From Microbacterium paulum (GTDB lineage: Bacteria > Actinomycetota > Actinomycetes > Actinomycetales > Microbacteriaceae): 42,122 bases of DNA. Position numbers and translations under genes: made by a program. Below the pieces are notes generated by a model. That model worked only from the letters and a program-made list of their open reading frames with translations, searched no databases and was not told where the DNA came from. The DNA lies in assembly GCF_015707995.1 (NCBI RefSeq), contig NZ_JAAGRY010000024.1, positions 1-42,122 of the forward strand, written 5' to 3'. Each line of letters begins with the position of its first letter. Within the stretch, counting starts at the first letter, position 1. This document shows, in pieces, positions 20,101 through 27,908 of the stretch.

Positions 20101-21180
20101 TCAGTCGAGGACGTCGGCGAGGTCGTAGGCGGCGACCGTCTCGAGCTGGTCGAACGTGCACGAGCGGGCGTCGCGGTCGGGGCGCCAGCGCTCGAACTGC
20201 ACGGTATGCCGAAAGCGATCGCCCTCGAGCTGGTCGTAGCGCACCTCGAGCACGCGTTCCGGCCGCAGCCGCACGAAACTCGTGTCTTTGCCCGCCGGAG
20301 TGAACCGCGAGCGCTCGCCGTCGCCGTGCACCGCCGCGCCCGTGTCGTCGTGCACGACGAGCGGGGCGAGCTCGTCGACGAGCGCGAGGCGGCGTGCGTC
20401 GCTGAACGCCGAGACACCGCCCACCTGACGCAGCACGCCATCCGAGTCGTAGAGGCCGACGAGCAGCGACCCGACCCCCGCGCCGCTTTTGTGCACGCGA
20501 TCGCCGAGGGTCACCACGTCGGCCGTGCGCACGTGCTTGATCTTGAGCATGGTGCGCTTGCCCGGGGCGTAGGGCTGGGCGAGCGGCTTGGCGACGACGC
20601 CGTCGAGCCCCGCGCCCTCGAACTGCGCGAGCCACTCCGCGGCGAGTGCCGGGTCGGTGGTCGTGCGGGTGAGGTGCAGCGGCGACGGAGTGCCGGGCGC
20701 GAGACGGATGCCGCGCAGCACCGCCTCGAGCTGGGCGCGGCGCTCGGCGAACGGCTCGGGTGTGAGGTCGCGCTCGCCGCGGGCGAGCAGGTCGAAGGCG
20801 ACGAACTGGGCGGGGTCGGTGCGGCTGAGCAGCTGCACGCGAGAGTCGGCGGGGTGGATGCGCTGCGACAGGGCCTCCCACGACAGTCGCGCGGCACCGC
20901 CGCCCGCGGGGGCCGTCGCGACGACGATCTCGCCGTCGAGCAGACACGGCTCGGGCAGCAGCGCCGCGAAGGCCTGCACCAGCTCGGGGAAATACCGCGT
21001 GAGCGGCTTGGCGCCGCGCGATCCGATCACGACCTCGCTGCCGTCCCACGAGACGAGGGCGCGAAAGCCGTCCCACTTGGGTTCGAACGAGAGTCCGCCG
21101 GGGGTCTTCGCCGGGTCGGGGATGGCCGGCACGGCCTTGGCCAGCATCGGCGCGGGGATCTCGTAGACCATGGCATCCAT
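20101..21180 (-). CDS. ligC: ATP-dependent DNA ligase, LigC type
   Basis: This is a 359-residue ligase of the minimal two-domain kind. Motif I KWDG (K35 is the AMP-accepting lysine) is followed by RFxxR-type motif Ia, motif III LLDGEIVV, motif IV DGVVAK, and motif V KIKHVRTAD in the adenylation domain. The OB domain includes GSLLVGLYD and FVRLRPERVLEVRYDQ. LigC enzymes seal nicks or short gaps and back up LigD in mycobacterial repair. It probably works with the LigD-type polymerase 3 kb away, both lacking fusion partners. Two starts are possible, 21180 (MDAM) and 21171; the second has a weak CAGGAT box at 7 nt. I keep the longer form. Confidence 0.93.
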   Translation of the reverse strand: MDAMVYEIPAPMLAKAVPAIPDPAKTPGGLSFEPKWDGFRALVSWDGSEVVIGSRGAKPLTRYFPELVQAFAALLPEPCLLDGEIVVATAPAGGGAARLSWEALSQRIHPADSRVQLLSRTDPAQFVAFDLLARGERDLTPEPFAERRAQLEAVLRGIRLAPGTPSPLHLTRTTTDPALAAEWLAQFEGAGLDGVVAKPLAQPYAPGKRTMLKIKHVRTADVVTLGDRVHKSGAGVGSLLVGLYDSDGVLRQVGGVSAFSDARRLALVDELAPLVVHDDTGAAVHGDGERSRFTPAGKDTSFVRLRPERVLEVRYDQLEGDRFRHTVQFERWRPDRDARSCTFDQLETVAAYDLADVLD

Positions 21181-21254
21181 CCTGGCCCGACTGTGCGAGG
21201 CGGGGGAGAGGGTGAGTCGACCGGTGACTGCGGACGAAGAAGAGAAGCCGATGC

Positions 21255-21295
21255 GGTGAGACTCAGTTTCATTTAGGCTGGGCTTTAGTCTCACC
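21255..21295 (+). promoter_or_regulatory. Promoter/operator of the FadE5-like acyl-CoA dehydrogenase
   Basis: GGTGAGACT (21255-21263) and AGTCTCACC (21287-21295) are perfect 9-bp inverted arms 23 bp apart. They bracket a TTAGGCTGGG stretch whose TAGGCT (21274-21279) is a likely -10 box; the same TTAGGCTGGG occurs at the sucC promoter. The arms could be two half-sites of a repressor or a looped site. Confidence 0.5.
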
Positions 21296-21334
21296 CGGGT
21301 GCGCTGCCCGGCCCGTCTCACCGAGGAGCCCGCC

Positions 21335-23062
21335 ATGGCCACCGACTACCAGCCGCCCGTCGCCGACTACGCCTTCCTCTATGGCGAGGCGTTCGGCACC
21401 GACATCGTCGCGCGCGCGACCGGCGGCGAGCTCACCGCCGACGACGGCGTCGACATCATCGCGGGCGCGGGCGAGTTCGCCGCCTCGGTGCTCGCTCCCC
21501 TCGAGCAGGTCGGCGACCGCGAGGGTGCCCGCCTCGAAGGCGGCCAGGTGCACCTGCCGGACGGGTTCGCCGAGGCATACGCGGCGTTCGTCGAGGCCGG
21601 CTGGGTCACCGCCGAAGCTCCCGTGTCGGCGGGCGGCGACGGACTGCCCGGGTCGATCCGCGCCGGGCTCGGCGAGATCTGGAACGCCTCGAACGCCGCC
21701 TTCGCGCTGTGCTGGCTGCTGAGCGCCGGGCAGATCCATGCCCTGGATGCCGCGGCGTCGGACGAACTCCGCGAGACGTACCTCACCAAGCTCGTGAGCG
21801 GCGAGTGGACCGGCACGATGAACCTGACCGAGCCGGGAGCGGGCACCGACCTCGGCGCGATCCGCACGATCGCGACGCCGCGCGGCGACGGCTCGTGGTC
21901 GATCAAGGGCCAGAAGATCTTCATCACGTGGGGTGACCACGACGTCGCCGAGAACATCGTGCACCTCGTGCTCGCGCGCACGCCGGACGCTCCCGAGGGT
22001 GCGAAGGGGCTGTCGCTGTTCGTGGCGCCGAAGTACCTGGTGAACGCCGACGGCTCGCTCGGCGAGCGCAACGGGGTCGAGACCGTCGCGATCGAGCACA
22101 AGCTGGGCATCCACGGGTCGCCCACCTGCGTGCTCTCGTACGAAGACGCCACCGGCTACCTCGTCGGTGAGGTCGGCGGGGGACTGGCCGGCATGTTCGT
22201 CATGATGAACTCCGCGCGCATCGGCATGGGCTTCCAGGCGACCGGCATCGCCGACCGTGCGCTGCAGCAGGCCGAGGCATATGCCGCCGATCGTATGCAG
22301 GGTCGCGTGCTCGAGCGCGGGGCCGACGCGCCGATCGCCGAGCACCCCGATGTGCGTCGCCTGCTGCTGTCGATCCGCAGCGACGTGTTCGCGATGCGGG
22401 CGCTGGGTGTCTACGTCGGCGACCTGTTCGACCGCGCCGAGGCATCGGGCGACCCGGCCGACCTCGCGCTCGCCGAGTTCTTCGTGCCGATCCTCAAGGG
22501 CTGGGCGACCGAAGACGCAGTGGCTCTCACGAGCGACGCGATCCAGGTGCACGGCGGCATGGGTTTCATCGAAGAGACCGGTGCCGCGCAGCACTATCGC
22601 GACGCGCGCATCATGCCGATCTACGAGGGCACGACCGCGATCCAGTCGAACGACCTCATCGGGCGCAAGGTGATCCGGAACGGCGGAGCCACCGCTGAGG
22701 CGCTCTTCACCCAGATCGAGAGCACCGTCGCCGACCTTCGCGCGGCGGGGGGAGAGGTCGCCGCGCGCACCGCCGACCGCCTCGAGCGCGCCGTCGCCTC
22801 GGCCCGCCGGGCCACCGCCGACCTGATCGGGTTCGCCGGGTCGCTGCGCGACGCGCACGCCGTCAGCGTGCCGTACCTGACGCTGCTGGGGGTGCTCGCG
22901 GGCGGATGGATGCACGGACTCGCCGTCACCGCGGTCGCCGCCCACACCGAGGCGCACGAGGGTGACGAGGCGCGCCGCACGCTCGCCGACTTCTACGGCG
23001 CGCACCACCTGCCCCGCGTGCACGCGCTCGCCGAGACGGTCGCGTCGGGCGAGACGCGCTGA
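21335..23062 (+). CDS. Long-type acyl-CoA dehydrogenase (FadE5/DmdC-like)
   Basis: The 575-residue length places it in the long acyl-CoA dehydrogenase group with an extra C-terminal domain, such as mycobacterial FadE5 or DmdC, rather than the 380-400-residue group. It has a helical N-domain with an alpha-helical lid start (DYAFLYGEAFG), the FAD-contacting TMNLTEPGAGTDLGAIRT and IFITWGDHD segments, and the catalytic base E431 in MPIYEGTTAIQSNDLIGRK. The last 110 residues form the acetyl-CoA-dehydrogenase C-terminal-like helical domain. It oxidises fatty acyl-CoA to the 2-enoyl form; FadE5 is broad in chain length. The ATG at 21335 has GAGGAG upstream. It is the first plus-strand gene of the lipid block. 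Confidence 0.92.
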   Translation: MATDYQPPVADYAFLYGEAFGTDIVARATGGELTADDGVDIIAGAGEFAASVLAPLEQVGDREGARLEGGQVHLPDGFAEAYAAFVEAGWVTAEAPVSAGGDGLPGSIRAGLGEIWNASNAAFALCWLLSAGQIHALDAAASDELRETYLTKLVSGEWTGTMNLTEPGAGTDLGAIRTIATPRGDGSWSIKGQKIFITWGDHDVAENIVHLVLARTPDAPEGAKGLSLFVAPKYLVNADGSLGERNGVETVAIEHKLGIHGSPTCVLSYEDATGYLVGEVGGGLAGMFVMMNSARIGMGFQATGIADRALQQAEAYAADRMQGRVLERGADAPIAEHPDVRRLLLSIRSDVFAMRALGVYVGDLFDRAEASGDPADLALAEFFVPILKGWATEDAVALTSDAIQVHGGMGFIEETGAAQHYRDARIMPIYEGTTAIQSNDLIGRKVIRNGGATAEALFTQIESTVADLRAAGGEVAARTADRLERAVASARRATADLIGFAGSLRDAHAVSVPYLTLLGVLAGGWMHGLAVTAVAAHTEAHEGDEARRTLADFYGAHHLPRVHALAETVASGETR

Positions 23063-23084
23063 CGCGCGGGGACCGGCCTGTCGA

Positions 23085-23116
23085 CGCCGATGCGCTGACG
23101 CGCTGACGCGTCGGCG
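23085..23116 (+). terminator. Hairpin after the FadE5-like gene
   Basis: CGCCGATGCG (23085-23094) pairs with CGCGTCGGCG (23107-23116), with one G-T pair and a 12-nt loop. It separates the dehydrogenase from the SDR promoter 60 bp further on. Confidence 0.5.
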
Positions 23117-23176
23117 GATCGACCTGCCGCCGGCGACGCCCTGACGTGCGGCCGGGCTACCCCTGACTGCGCCTGG

Positions 23177-23204
23177 TAGAGTGCATACCGACCAGACGGT
23201 TTGC
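23177..23204 (+). promoter_or_regulatory. SDR-TetR promoter with shared TetR operator (site 1)
   Basis: The -10 box TAGAGT (23177-23182) is followed at once by GCATACCG (23183-23190), six bases, and CGGTTTGC (23197-23204): 8-bp arms with one mismatch. Read in transcription orientation, 17 of the 20 central bases equal those at 27063-27082 before the kinase-dehydrogenase operon; all three differences other than the arm A/T change lie in the spacer. The position would let a TetR protein block promoter escape. GAGGAG lies before the SDR ATG. Confidence 0.72.
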
Positions 23205-23222
23205 ACTCGACGAGGAGTCATC

Positions 23223-23978
23223 ATGACGGATGCCACGGCACGCTTCACCGACACGGTGACGATCGTCACGGGGTCGAGCCGGGGCATCGGCCTTGCCATC
23301 GCCCGCCGCATCGTCGCCGAGGGCGGCCACGTCGTGCTCACCGGCCGGCGGCGCGAGCCGCTCGAGGCCGCGGTCGCCGATCTCGGCGAGGCGGCCACGG
23401 GCATCGCCGGCGCAGCCGACGACGCAGACCACCGCGCCGCGGTGTTCGCCCACGTCGCCGAGCGGCACGGCCGCCTCGACCACCTCGTCAACAACACCGG
23501 GATCAACCCCGTGTACGGGTCGCTCGCCGACCTCGATGTCGACGCCGCCCGCAAGATCCTCGACGTCAATGTGCTCGCGACCCTCGCCTGGTCGCGCGAC
23601 GCGGTCGCCGCGGGCCTGCGCCGCTCGATCGTCAACATCGCGTCGGTGGCGGGGCTCGGCGCGAGCCCGGGCATCGGTCTCTACGGGGTGTCGAAGGCGG
23701 CGGTCATCAACCTCACGGCGCAGCTCGCCTACGAGCTCGCCGAGACACGGGGCATCCGTGTCAACGCCGTCGCGCCCGCGGTCATCAAGACCGCCTTCGC
23801 GCGCGCCCTGTACGAGGGGCACGAAGAGCAGGCGGCGCAGGCGTATCCGCTCCGACGCCTCGGCGAGCCCGACGACGTCGCCGGCCCCGTCGCGTTCCTG
23901 CTCTCTGACGACGCCGCCTGGGTGACCGGGCAGACCCTCGCGATCGACGGCGGCGCGGGTATCAAGCCCCTGCTGTGA
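23223..23978 (+). CDS. Short-chain dehydrogenase/reductase (classical SDR)
   Basis: This is a 251-residue classical SDR. The cofactor motif TGSSRGIG is at 16-23, NNTG (normally NNAG) at 90-93, and the catalytic S141, Y154 and K158 are in NIASVAG and LYGVSK. The C-terminal RRLGEPDDVAGPVAFLLSDDAAWVTGQTLAIDGG block is standard. R41-R43 after strand 2 (TGRRRE) suggest NADP(H). It interconverts a hydroxyl and a ketone on an acyl-CoA or similar substrate. It heads a two-gene unit with the TetR gene (38 nt apart) and shares its operator with the kinase/dehydrogenase operon. By analogy with LvaD it could handle the 4-keto/4-hydroxy step; a 3-hydroxyacyl-CoA role is equally open. Confidence 0.92.
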   Translation: MTDATARFTDTVTIVTGSSRGIGLAIARRIVAEGGHVVLTGRRREPLEAAVADLGEAATGIAGAADDADHRAAVFAHVAERHGRLDHLVNNTGINPVYGSLADLDVDAARKILDVNVLATLAWSRDAVAAGLRRSIVNIASVAGLGASPGIGLYGVSKAAVINLTAQLAYELAETRGIRVNAVAPAVIKTAFARALYEGHEEQAAQAYPLRRLGEPDDVAGPVAFLLSDDAAWVTGQTLAIDGGAGIKPLL

Positions 23979-24016
23979 CGTCGGGGCGCCCGCCGCGGGG
24001 GAGGGAGGATGGGGTC

Positions 24017-24604
24017 ATGAGGCAATCGCATGTCGTCGACGACGTCACGAACGCGGCCGTCGAACTGTTCGCCACGCAGGGCTACGCGAAGACGAGCGTG
24101 CAGCAGATCGTCACGGCGGCGGGCGTGACCAAGGGCGCGATGTACCACTACTTCACGTCGAAAGACGATCTGCTCTTCGGGATCTACGACCAGCTGCTGA
24201 CGATGCAGAAGGCCCACCTCGACGCTCTCATCGCCGAGGGACAAGAGCGGGGAGACGACGTCGACGCGGTGCTGCGCGCCGTGTGCGTCGACGTGGTCGA
24301 GACCTCGATCGACCGTATGCGCGAGGGCACGGTGTTCTTCCAGTCCGCGCACATGCTCAGCGACGAGCGCCAGCGTGAGGTGGTGCGGCGCCGCCGCGAC
24401 TACCACGACACCTTCGCCGGGCTCGTCGAGCGCGGGCGCGCCGAGGGACGGTACCGCACCGACGTGCCCGCCGCGGTGATCGTCGCGCACTTCTTCAGCG
24501 ACGTGCACTACTTGTCGCAGTGGTACTCGCCCTCGGGTCCCGAGAGCAAGCAGCTCGTCGCCGCGCAGCTGACCGACCTGTTCCTCGCCGGGCTGCGCCC
24601 CTGA
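24017..24604 (+). CDS. TetR/AcrR-family regulator of the acyl-CoA block
   Basis: This is a 195-residue TetR protein. Its HTH spans about residues 12-52 (TNAAVELFATQGYAKTSVQQIVTAAGVTKGAMYHYFTSKDDLL), the variant common in lipid-catabolism repressors of Actinobacteria such as the KstR2/FadR-like groups. The effector domain (residues 55-195) is helical with a FFSDVHYLSQWY stretch likely lining the pocket. GGAGG precedes the ATG by 8 nt. It is the second gene of the SDR transcript, so the operator at 23183-23204 makes it autoregulated. The near-identical operator at 27063-27082 makes it the best candidate repressor of the kinase-dehydrogenase operon. The ligand is probably an acyl-CoA of the pathway (inference). 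Confidence 0.93.
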   Translation: MRQSHVVDDVTNAAVELFATQGYAKTSVQQIVTAAGVTKGAMYHYFTSKDDLLFGIYDQLLTMQKAHLDALIAEGQERGDDVDAVLRAVCVDVVETSIDRMREGTVFFQSAHMLSDERQREVVRRRRDYHDTFAGLVERGRAEGRYRTDVPAAVIVAHFFSDVHYLSQWYSPSGPESKQLVAAQLTDLFLAGLRP

Positions 24605-24635
24605 CGCGAACCGGCGTCACCGGCGCCGCGCCGCC

Positions 24636-25850
24636 TCACCCGCGCAGCAGCGACCGGCCGAGACCGTTCAGGTGCACCTCGTCGGGCCCGTCGGCGAGCC
24701 GCAGTGAACGGATGCCGGCATACATCTCGGCGAGCGGAGTGTCGCCCGAGACCCCGGCGCCGCCGTGCAGCTGGATCGCCCGGTCGACGATCTGCTGCAC
24801 TCCGCGCGGCACGGCGATCTTGATCGCCTGGATCTCGGTCATCGCCTTCTTGTTGCCCACGCTGTCCATGAGCCAGGCCGTCTTGAGCACGAGCAGGCGC
24901 AGCGCCTCGAGGGTGATGCGCGACTCGGCGATCCACTCGCGCACGACGCCCTGGTCGGCCAGGGCGCGCCCGAACGCGCGGCGCTCGCGGGCGCGTTCGC
25001 TCATCAGCGCGAGCGCGCGCTCGCCGGTGCCGATGGCGCGCATGCAGTGGTGGATGCGCCCCGGGCCGAGCCTCGCCTGAGCGATCGCGAAGCCGTCGCC
25101 TTCGCCGGCGAGGAGGTTCGTCGCGGGCACCCGCACGTCGCGGAACACCACCTCGGCGTGGCCGCCGTGGTCACGGTCGTCGTAACCGAACACCGTCAGG
25201 GGGCGCACGACCTCGACGCCGGGGGTGTCGCGGGGCACGAGGATCATCGACTGCTGGCGGTGCCGCTCGGCGTCGGGGTCGGTCTTTCCCATGACGATGA
25301 AGATCGCCGCGTCGGGGTTCATCGCCCCCGTCGACCACCACTTGCGGCCGTTGATGACGTAGTGGTCGCCGTCGCGGCGGATGCGGGTGTCGATGTTCGT
25401 CGCGTCCGACGAGGCGACGTCGGGCTCTGTCATGCAGAAGGCCGAGCGGATCTCGGCATCCAACAGCGGCTGCAGCCACATCGCCTTCTGCTCGGGGGTG
25501 CCGAAGTCGTTGAGCACCTCCATGTTGCCCGTGTCGGGGGCCGCGCAGTTTAACGCGGGGGGAGCGAGCCGCGTCGACCAGCCGGTGATCTCGGCGACCG
25601 GCGCATACTGCAGGTTCGTCAGCCCGACCCCGCCATTGTCGCCGTGCCCGGCGGGCAGGAACAGGTTCCACAGGCCCTCGGCGCGGGCGCGCTGCTGCAG
25701 GTCGCGGACGATCGGGCGCACGGTCCACTCGTCGGGCGTCGCGGCGAGCTGCTGCTCGAACACCGGCTCGGCGGGCAGCACATGCTCGTCGACGAAGCGG
25801 CGTGCCCGAGAGATCAGGGCCTGGGTCGTGGTGTCGAAGGAGAAATCCAT
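24636..25850 (-). CDS. Acyl-CoA dehydrogenase of the ACAD10/11 (LvaC-like) type
   Basis: This is a 404-residue acyl-CoA dehydrogenase with the two helical domains and central beta-domain. FAD/substrate segments are AFCMTEPDVASSDATNID and YVINGRKWWSTGA. The catalytic base is E391 in the C-terminal LADGPDEVHLNGLG; the GPDEVH form is that of the ACAD10/11-type subgroup. Its ATG overlaps the kinase stop (TGATG), so both are made together. In LvaC and ACAD10/11, this domain eliminates phosphate from a 4-phosphoacyl-CoA to give an enoyl-CoA. I infer the same here from the tight pairing with the kinase. Plain 2,3-dehydrogenation cannot be excluded. The gene converges with the TetR gene (31 nt between stops). 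Confidence 0.9.
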   Translation of the reverse strand: MDFSFDTTTQALISRARRFVDEHVLPAEPVFEQQLAATPDEWTVRPIVRDLQQRARAEGLWNLFLPAGHGDNGGVGLTNLQYAPVAEITGWSTRLAPPALNCAAPDTGNMEVLNDFGTPEQKAMWLQPLLDAEIRSAFCMTEPDVASSDATNIDTRIRRDGDHYVINGRKWWSTGAMNPDAAIFIVMGKTDPDAERHRQQSMILVPRDTPGVEVVRPLTVFGYDDRDHGGHAEVVFRDVRVPATNLLAGEGDGFAIAQARLGPGRIHHCMRAIGTGERALALMSERARERRAFGRALADQGVVREWIAESRITLEALRLLVLKTAWLMDSVGNKKAMTEIQAIKIAVPRGVQQIVDRAIQLHGGAGVSGDTPLAEMYAGIRSLRLADGPDEVHLNGLGRSLLRG

Positions 25851-27019
25851 CAGCGCGTCTCGCTTTCGGTGGTCGTCGGCTGCGGGGCGCTGCCGAGGCT
25901 CGCGAGGCCGGCGCGCGCGAGCGGGGCGACGAGTCCGCCCATCTGGTCGAAGCCGTCGCCGACCGTGCCACCCTGCTGAAAGCGGTAATGGATGCCTTCG
26001 AGGATCACGGCGAGCTTGTACGCGGCGAACGCGCGATACCAGTGCAGCCCGGGCACCGCGATGCCGGCGTGGCGGGCGTACTCGGCGACCATCTCGTCGA
26101 GACCCGGGTACCCCGCCGCGGTGTCGACGGCGCTCGGCACCGCCGCAGACAGTGCGCCGGGAAGGTCCGCGATCTCCCAATACATCGCGAACATGCCGAC
26201 GTCGACGAGGGGGTCGCCGAGCGTCGCCATCTCCCAGTCGAGGATCGCCGAGACGTGCGCCTGGTCGCCCGCGCCGACCACCAGGGCGTTGTCGAGCCGG
26301 TAGTCGCCGTGCACGATCGAGGTGCGCACCGTCTCGGGCACGTCGGCCTCGAGCGCCGCCTGCAGTCGGTCGAGCTCGGGGGTCTCGCGCGAGCGCGAGG
26401 CATCCAACTGCCGTCGCCACGTCGTGAGCTGCCGCGCCAGAAAGCCGTCGGGCCGGCCGAAGTCGTCGAGCCCGACCGCTCGCGGATCGACGCTGTGCAG
26501 GTCGGCGAGGTGCCGGGCGAGGTCGAGGCTGAGCCCCGAGAGTGCCGCGGGGGTGAAGCCCGCGTTGTGCGCAGGGCGGGAGAGCACGCGGCCCGGCGAC
26601 CGCTCCATGACGAAGAAGAGCGTGCCGGTGACCTCGCCGGCCTCGGTGTCGTCAACGAGGTCGACGGCGACCGGCACCGGCACGGGGCTCGTCGCCAGGG
26701 CCGAGATCACACGGTGCTCGCGCCGCATGTCGTGGGCGCTCGAGAGCACGTGGCCGAGCGGAGGCCGGCGCACGATGAGCGGGCGGGTCGCCCCGTCGAC
26801 GGCGTAGGTGAGGTTGCTGCGGCCGCCGGCGATGACCGTCGCGGTCAGGCTCTGACCCGCCACGACGAGCTCGGGGTGCGCGGCGGCGAGCCACCGCTGC
26901 AGACCGGGCACGTTCAGGCCGGGCGGGTTCGCGCCCAGCCTGTTCGTGTCAGGTGCGCTGTCGGATGCGGCGGTCGTGACGGATGCAGAGGCGGCGGCCT
27001 CGGCGCGGGGAGCGGTCAT
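25850..27019 (-). CDS. APH-family phosphotransferase (LvaA / ACAD10-11 kinase-domain-like)
   Basis: This is a 389-residue aminoglycoside/choline-phosphotransferase fold kinase. It has an N-lobe with GGRSNLTYAVDG (64-76) and LIVRRPPLGHVLSSAHDMRREHRVI, a hinge FFVMERSPGRV, the Brenner motif HGDYRLDN (237-244) and the Mg-binding ILDWEMATLGDP (259-270). These are the motifs of the kinase half of ACAD10/11 and of Pseudomonas LvaA, which phosphorylates 4-hydroxyacyl-CoA; true antibiotic kinases differ in the N-lobe. The first 35 residues are Ala/Thr-rich and look disordered. GGAAAGAG precedes the ATG. It heads the operon and overlaps the dehydrogenase by 1 nt. LvaA needs a small partner, LvaB; none is visible here. 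Confidence 0.9.
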   Translation of the reverse strand: MTAPRAEAAASASVTTAASDSAPDTNRLGANPPGLNVPGLQRWLAAAHPELVVAGQSLTATVIAGGRSNLTYAVDGATRPLIVRRPPLGHVLSSAHDMRREHRVISALATSPVPVPVAVDLVDDTEAGEVTGTLFFVMERSPGRVLSRPAHNAGFTPAALSGLSLDLARHLADLHSVDPRAVGLDDFGRPDGFLARQLTTWRRQLDASRSRETPELDRLQAALEADVPETVRTSIVHGDYRLDNALVVGAGDQAHVSAILDWEMATLGDPLVDVGMFAMYWEIADLPGALSAAVPSAVDTAAGYPGLDEMVAEYARHAGIAVPGLHWYRAFAAYKLAVILEGIHYRFQQGGTVGDGFDQMGGLVAPLARAGLASLGSAPQPTTTESETR

Positions 27020-27061
27020 CGGCGACTCTTTCCGGCGCCGACGATGGCGCCTCGAGTCAGA

Positions 27062-27083
27062 GCATACCGGACGGTCGGTATGA
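27062..27083 (-). promoter_or_regulatory. Kinase-dehydrogenase promoter with shared TetR operator (site 2)
   Basis: CATACCG (27063-27069) and CGGTATG (27076-27082) are perfect 7-bp inverted arms with a 6-bp spacer. On the minus strand the site reads CATACCGACC then three bases then CGGTATG, nearly the same as site 1 at 23183-23204. A TATGCT box on the minus strand (27066-27061) overlaps the operator edge and would be the -10 region. Confidence 0.72.
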
Positions 27084-27101
27084 ACGGGTGGGTGCGAAAG
27101 A

Positions 27102-27121
27102 GCGCCGCGCCGGGGCGGCGC
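27102..27121 (-). terminator. Candidate terminator of the upstream TetR gene
   Basis: GCGCCG (27102-27107) pairs with CGGCGC (27116-27121) around an 8-nt loop, 34 nt past the stop at 27155 and before the kinase promoter. There is no T-tract. Confidence 0.35.
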
Positions 27122-27154
27122 GCGGCCGGCGGGGCGGGCGGGAGCGGCGTGTGT

Positions 27155-27829
27155 TTACAGCTCGTCGCGGAGGCGACGCGCCATCTCGGCGATGGGCATG
27201 CGCCGCGGGAAGGTCGCGACCACGACGTCGTCGCCCCGGCTCTGCTCGCCCTCCGGGTGCACGCCGAAGCGGTGCATGAGGCGGTCGTAGGCATCGGTGA
27301 GCACGTGCTCGGGCACTTCTGCGCCGCGCAGCAGGCGGCGGAGCACATGGTTGTGCACGGCGGTCACGGCCGCCGCGAAGGCGACGGCGTCGATCGGGTC
27401 GAGACCGGGCAGCGCCTCGCGCAGGTAGTCGTCGAAGAGTCGCTCGTACTGGAACACCGTGACGATCTCGCGCTCGCGCAGCGCGGGCACCTGCCGCACG
27501 ACCGCGTACCGGCGGCGGGCCAGTTCGGGGTCGGAGGCGAAGTGGCGGAACACCTCGACGGATGCCGCGGCGGCGGCCGCCCACGGGTTCTCCTGCGGGT
27601 CGCGGCGCGCGTCGGCGAGGAAGTCGCGCAACTGCGCGAGCAGCACGTCGTGGTCGCTGAAGACGACGTCGTCTTTGCCGCCGAACTGGCGGAAGAAGGT
27701 CGAGCGGGAGACCCCCGCGGCCTGCGCGATCTGCTCGACCGAGGTCGATTCGAAGCCTTGGGCGACGAAGAGGTCGAGGGCCGCCGAGACGACGGCGTTG
27801 CGGGCGGAGGTGGGCGCGGGCTCGGACAT
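27155..27829 (-). CDS. Second TetR/AcrR-family regulator
   Basis: This 224-residue TetR protein has its HTH at about residues 10-55 (ARNAVVSAALDLFVAQGFESTSVEQIAQAAGVSRSTFFRQFGGKDDVVF). The effector domain matches the MftR-like C-terminal type (FRHFASDPELARRRYAVVRQVPALRERE...). It lies upstream of the kinase-dehydrogenase operon on the same strand and divergent from sucC. The CATACCG operator is absent from its own promoter, so it is less likely than the other TetR to own that site. Its 5' flank (27830-27860) contains only imperfect symmetry around AAGCTT. The target is not assigned. Confidence 0.9.
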   Translation of the reverse strand: MSEPAPTSARNAVVSAALDLFVAQGFESTSVEQIAQAAGVSRSTFFRQFGGKDDVVFSDHDVLLAQLRDFLADARRDPQENPWAAAAAASVEVFRHFASDPELARRRYAVVRQVPALREREIVTVFQYERLFDDYLREALPGLDPIDAVAFAAAVTAVHNHVLRRLLRGAEVPEHVLTDAYDRLMHRFGVHPEGEQSRGDDVVVATFPRRMPIAEMARRLRDEL

Positions 27830-27908
27830 GGTGCTGAAAGCTTAGTCATCCGGCGTCGCAGCCGTCCGAGCCACGCACAGGCGGTCCGAGACACACAGGT
27901 GCACGTAT

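Noticed and set aside
25850..27019. Antibiotic-resistance kinase
   Set aside because: The fold is shared, but the operon with an acyl-CoA dehydrogenase and the N-lobe motifs indicate an acyl-CoA metabolic role.
27155..27829. Second TetR as owner of the CATACCG operators
   Set aside because: The site is missing from its own promoter, whereas the other TetR is transcribed from one of the two sites; kept only as an alternative.
27830..27860. TetR operator around AAGCTT before the second TetR gene
   Set aside because: Symmetry is weak, with several mismatches in the arms.
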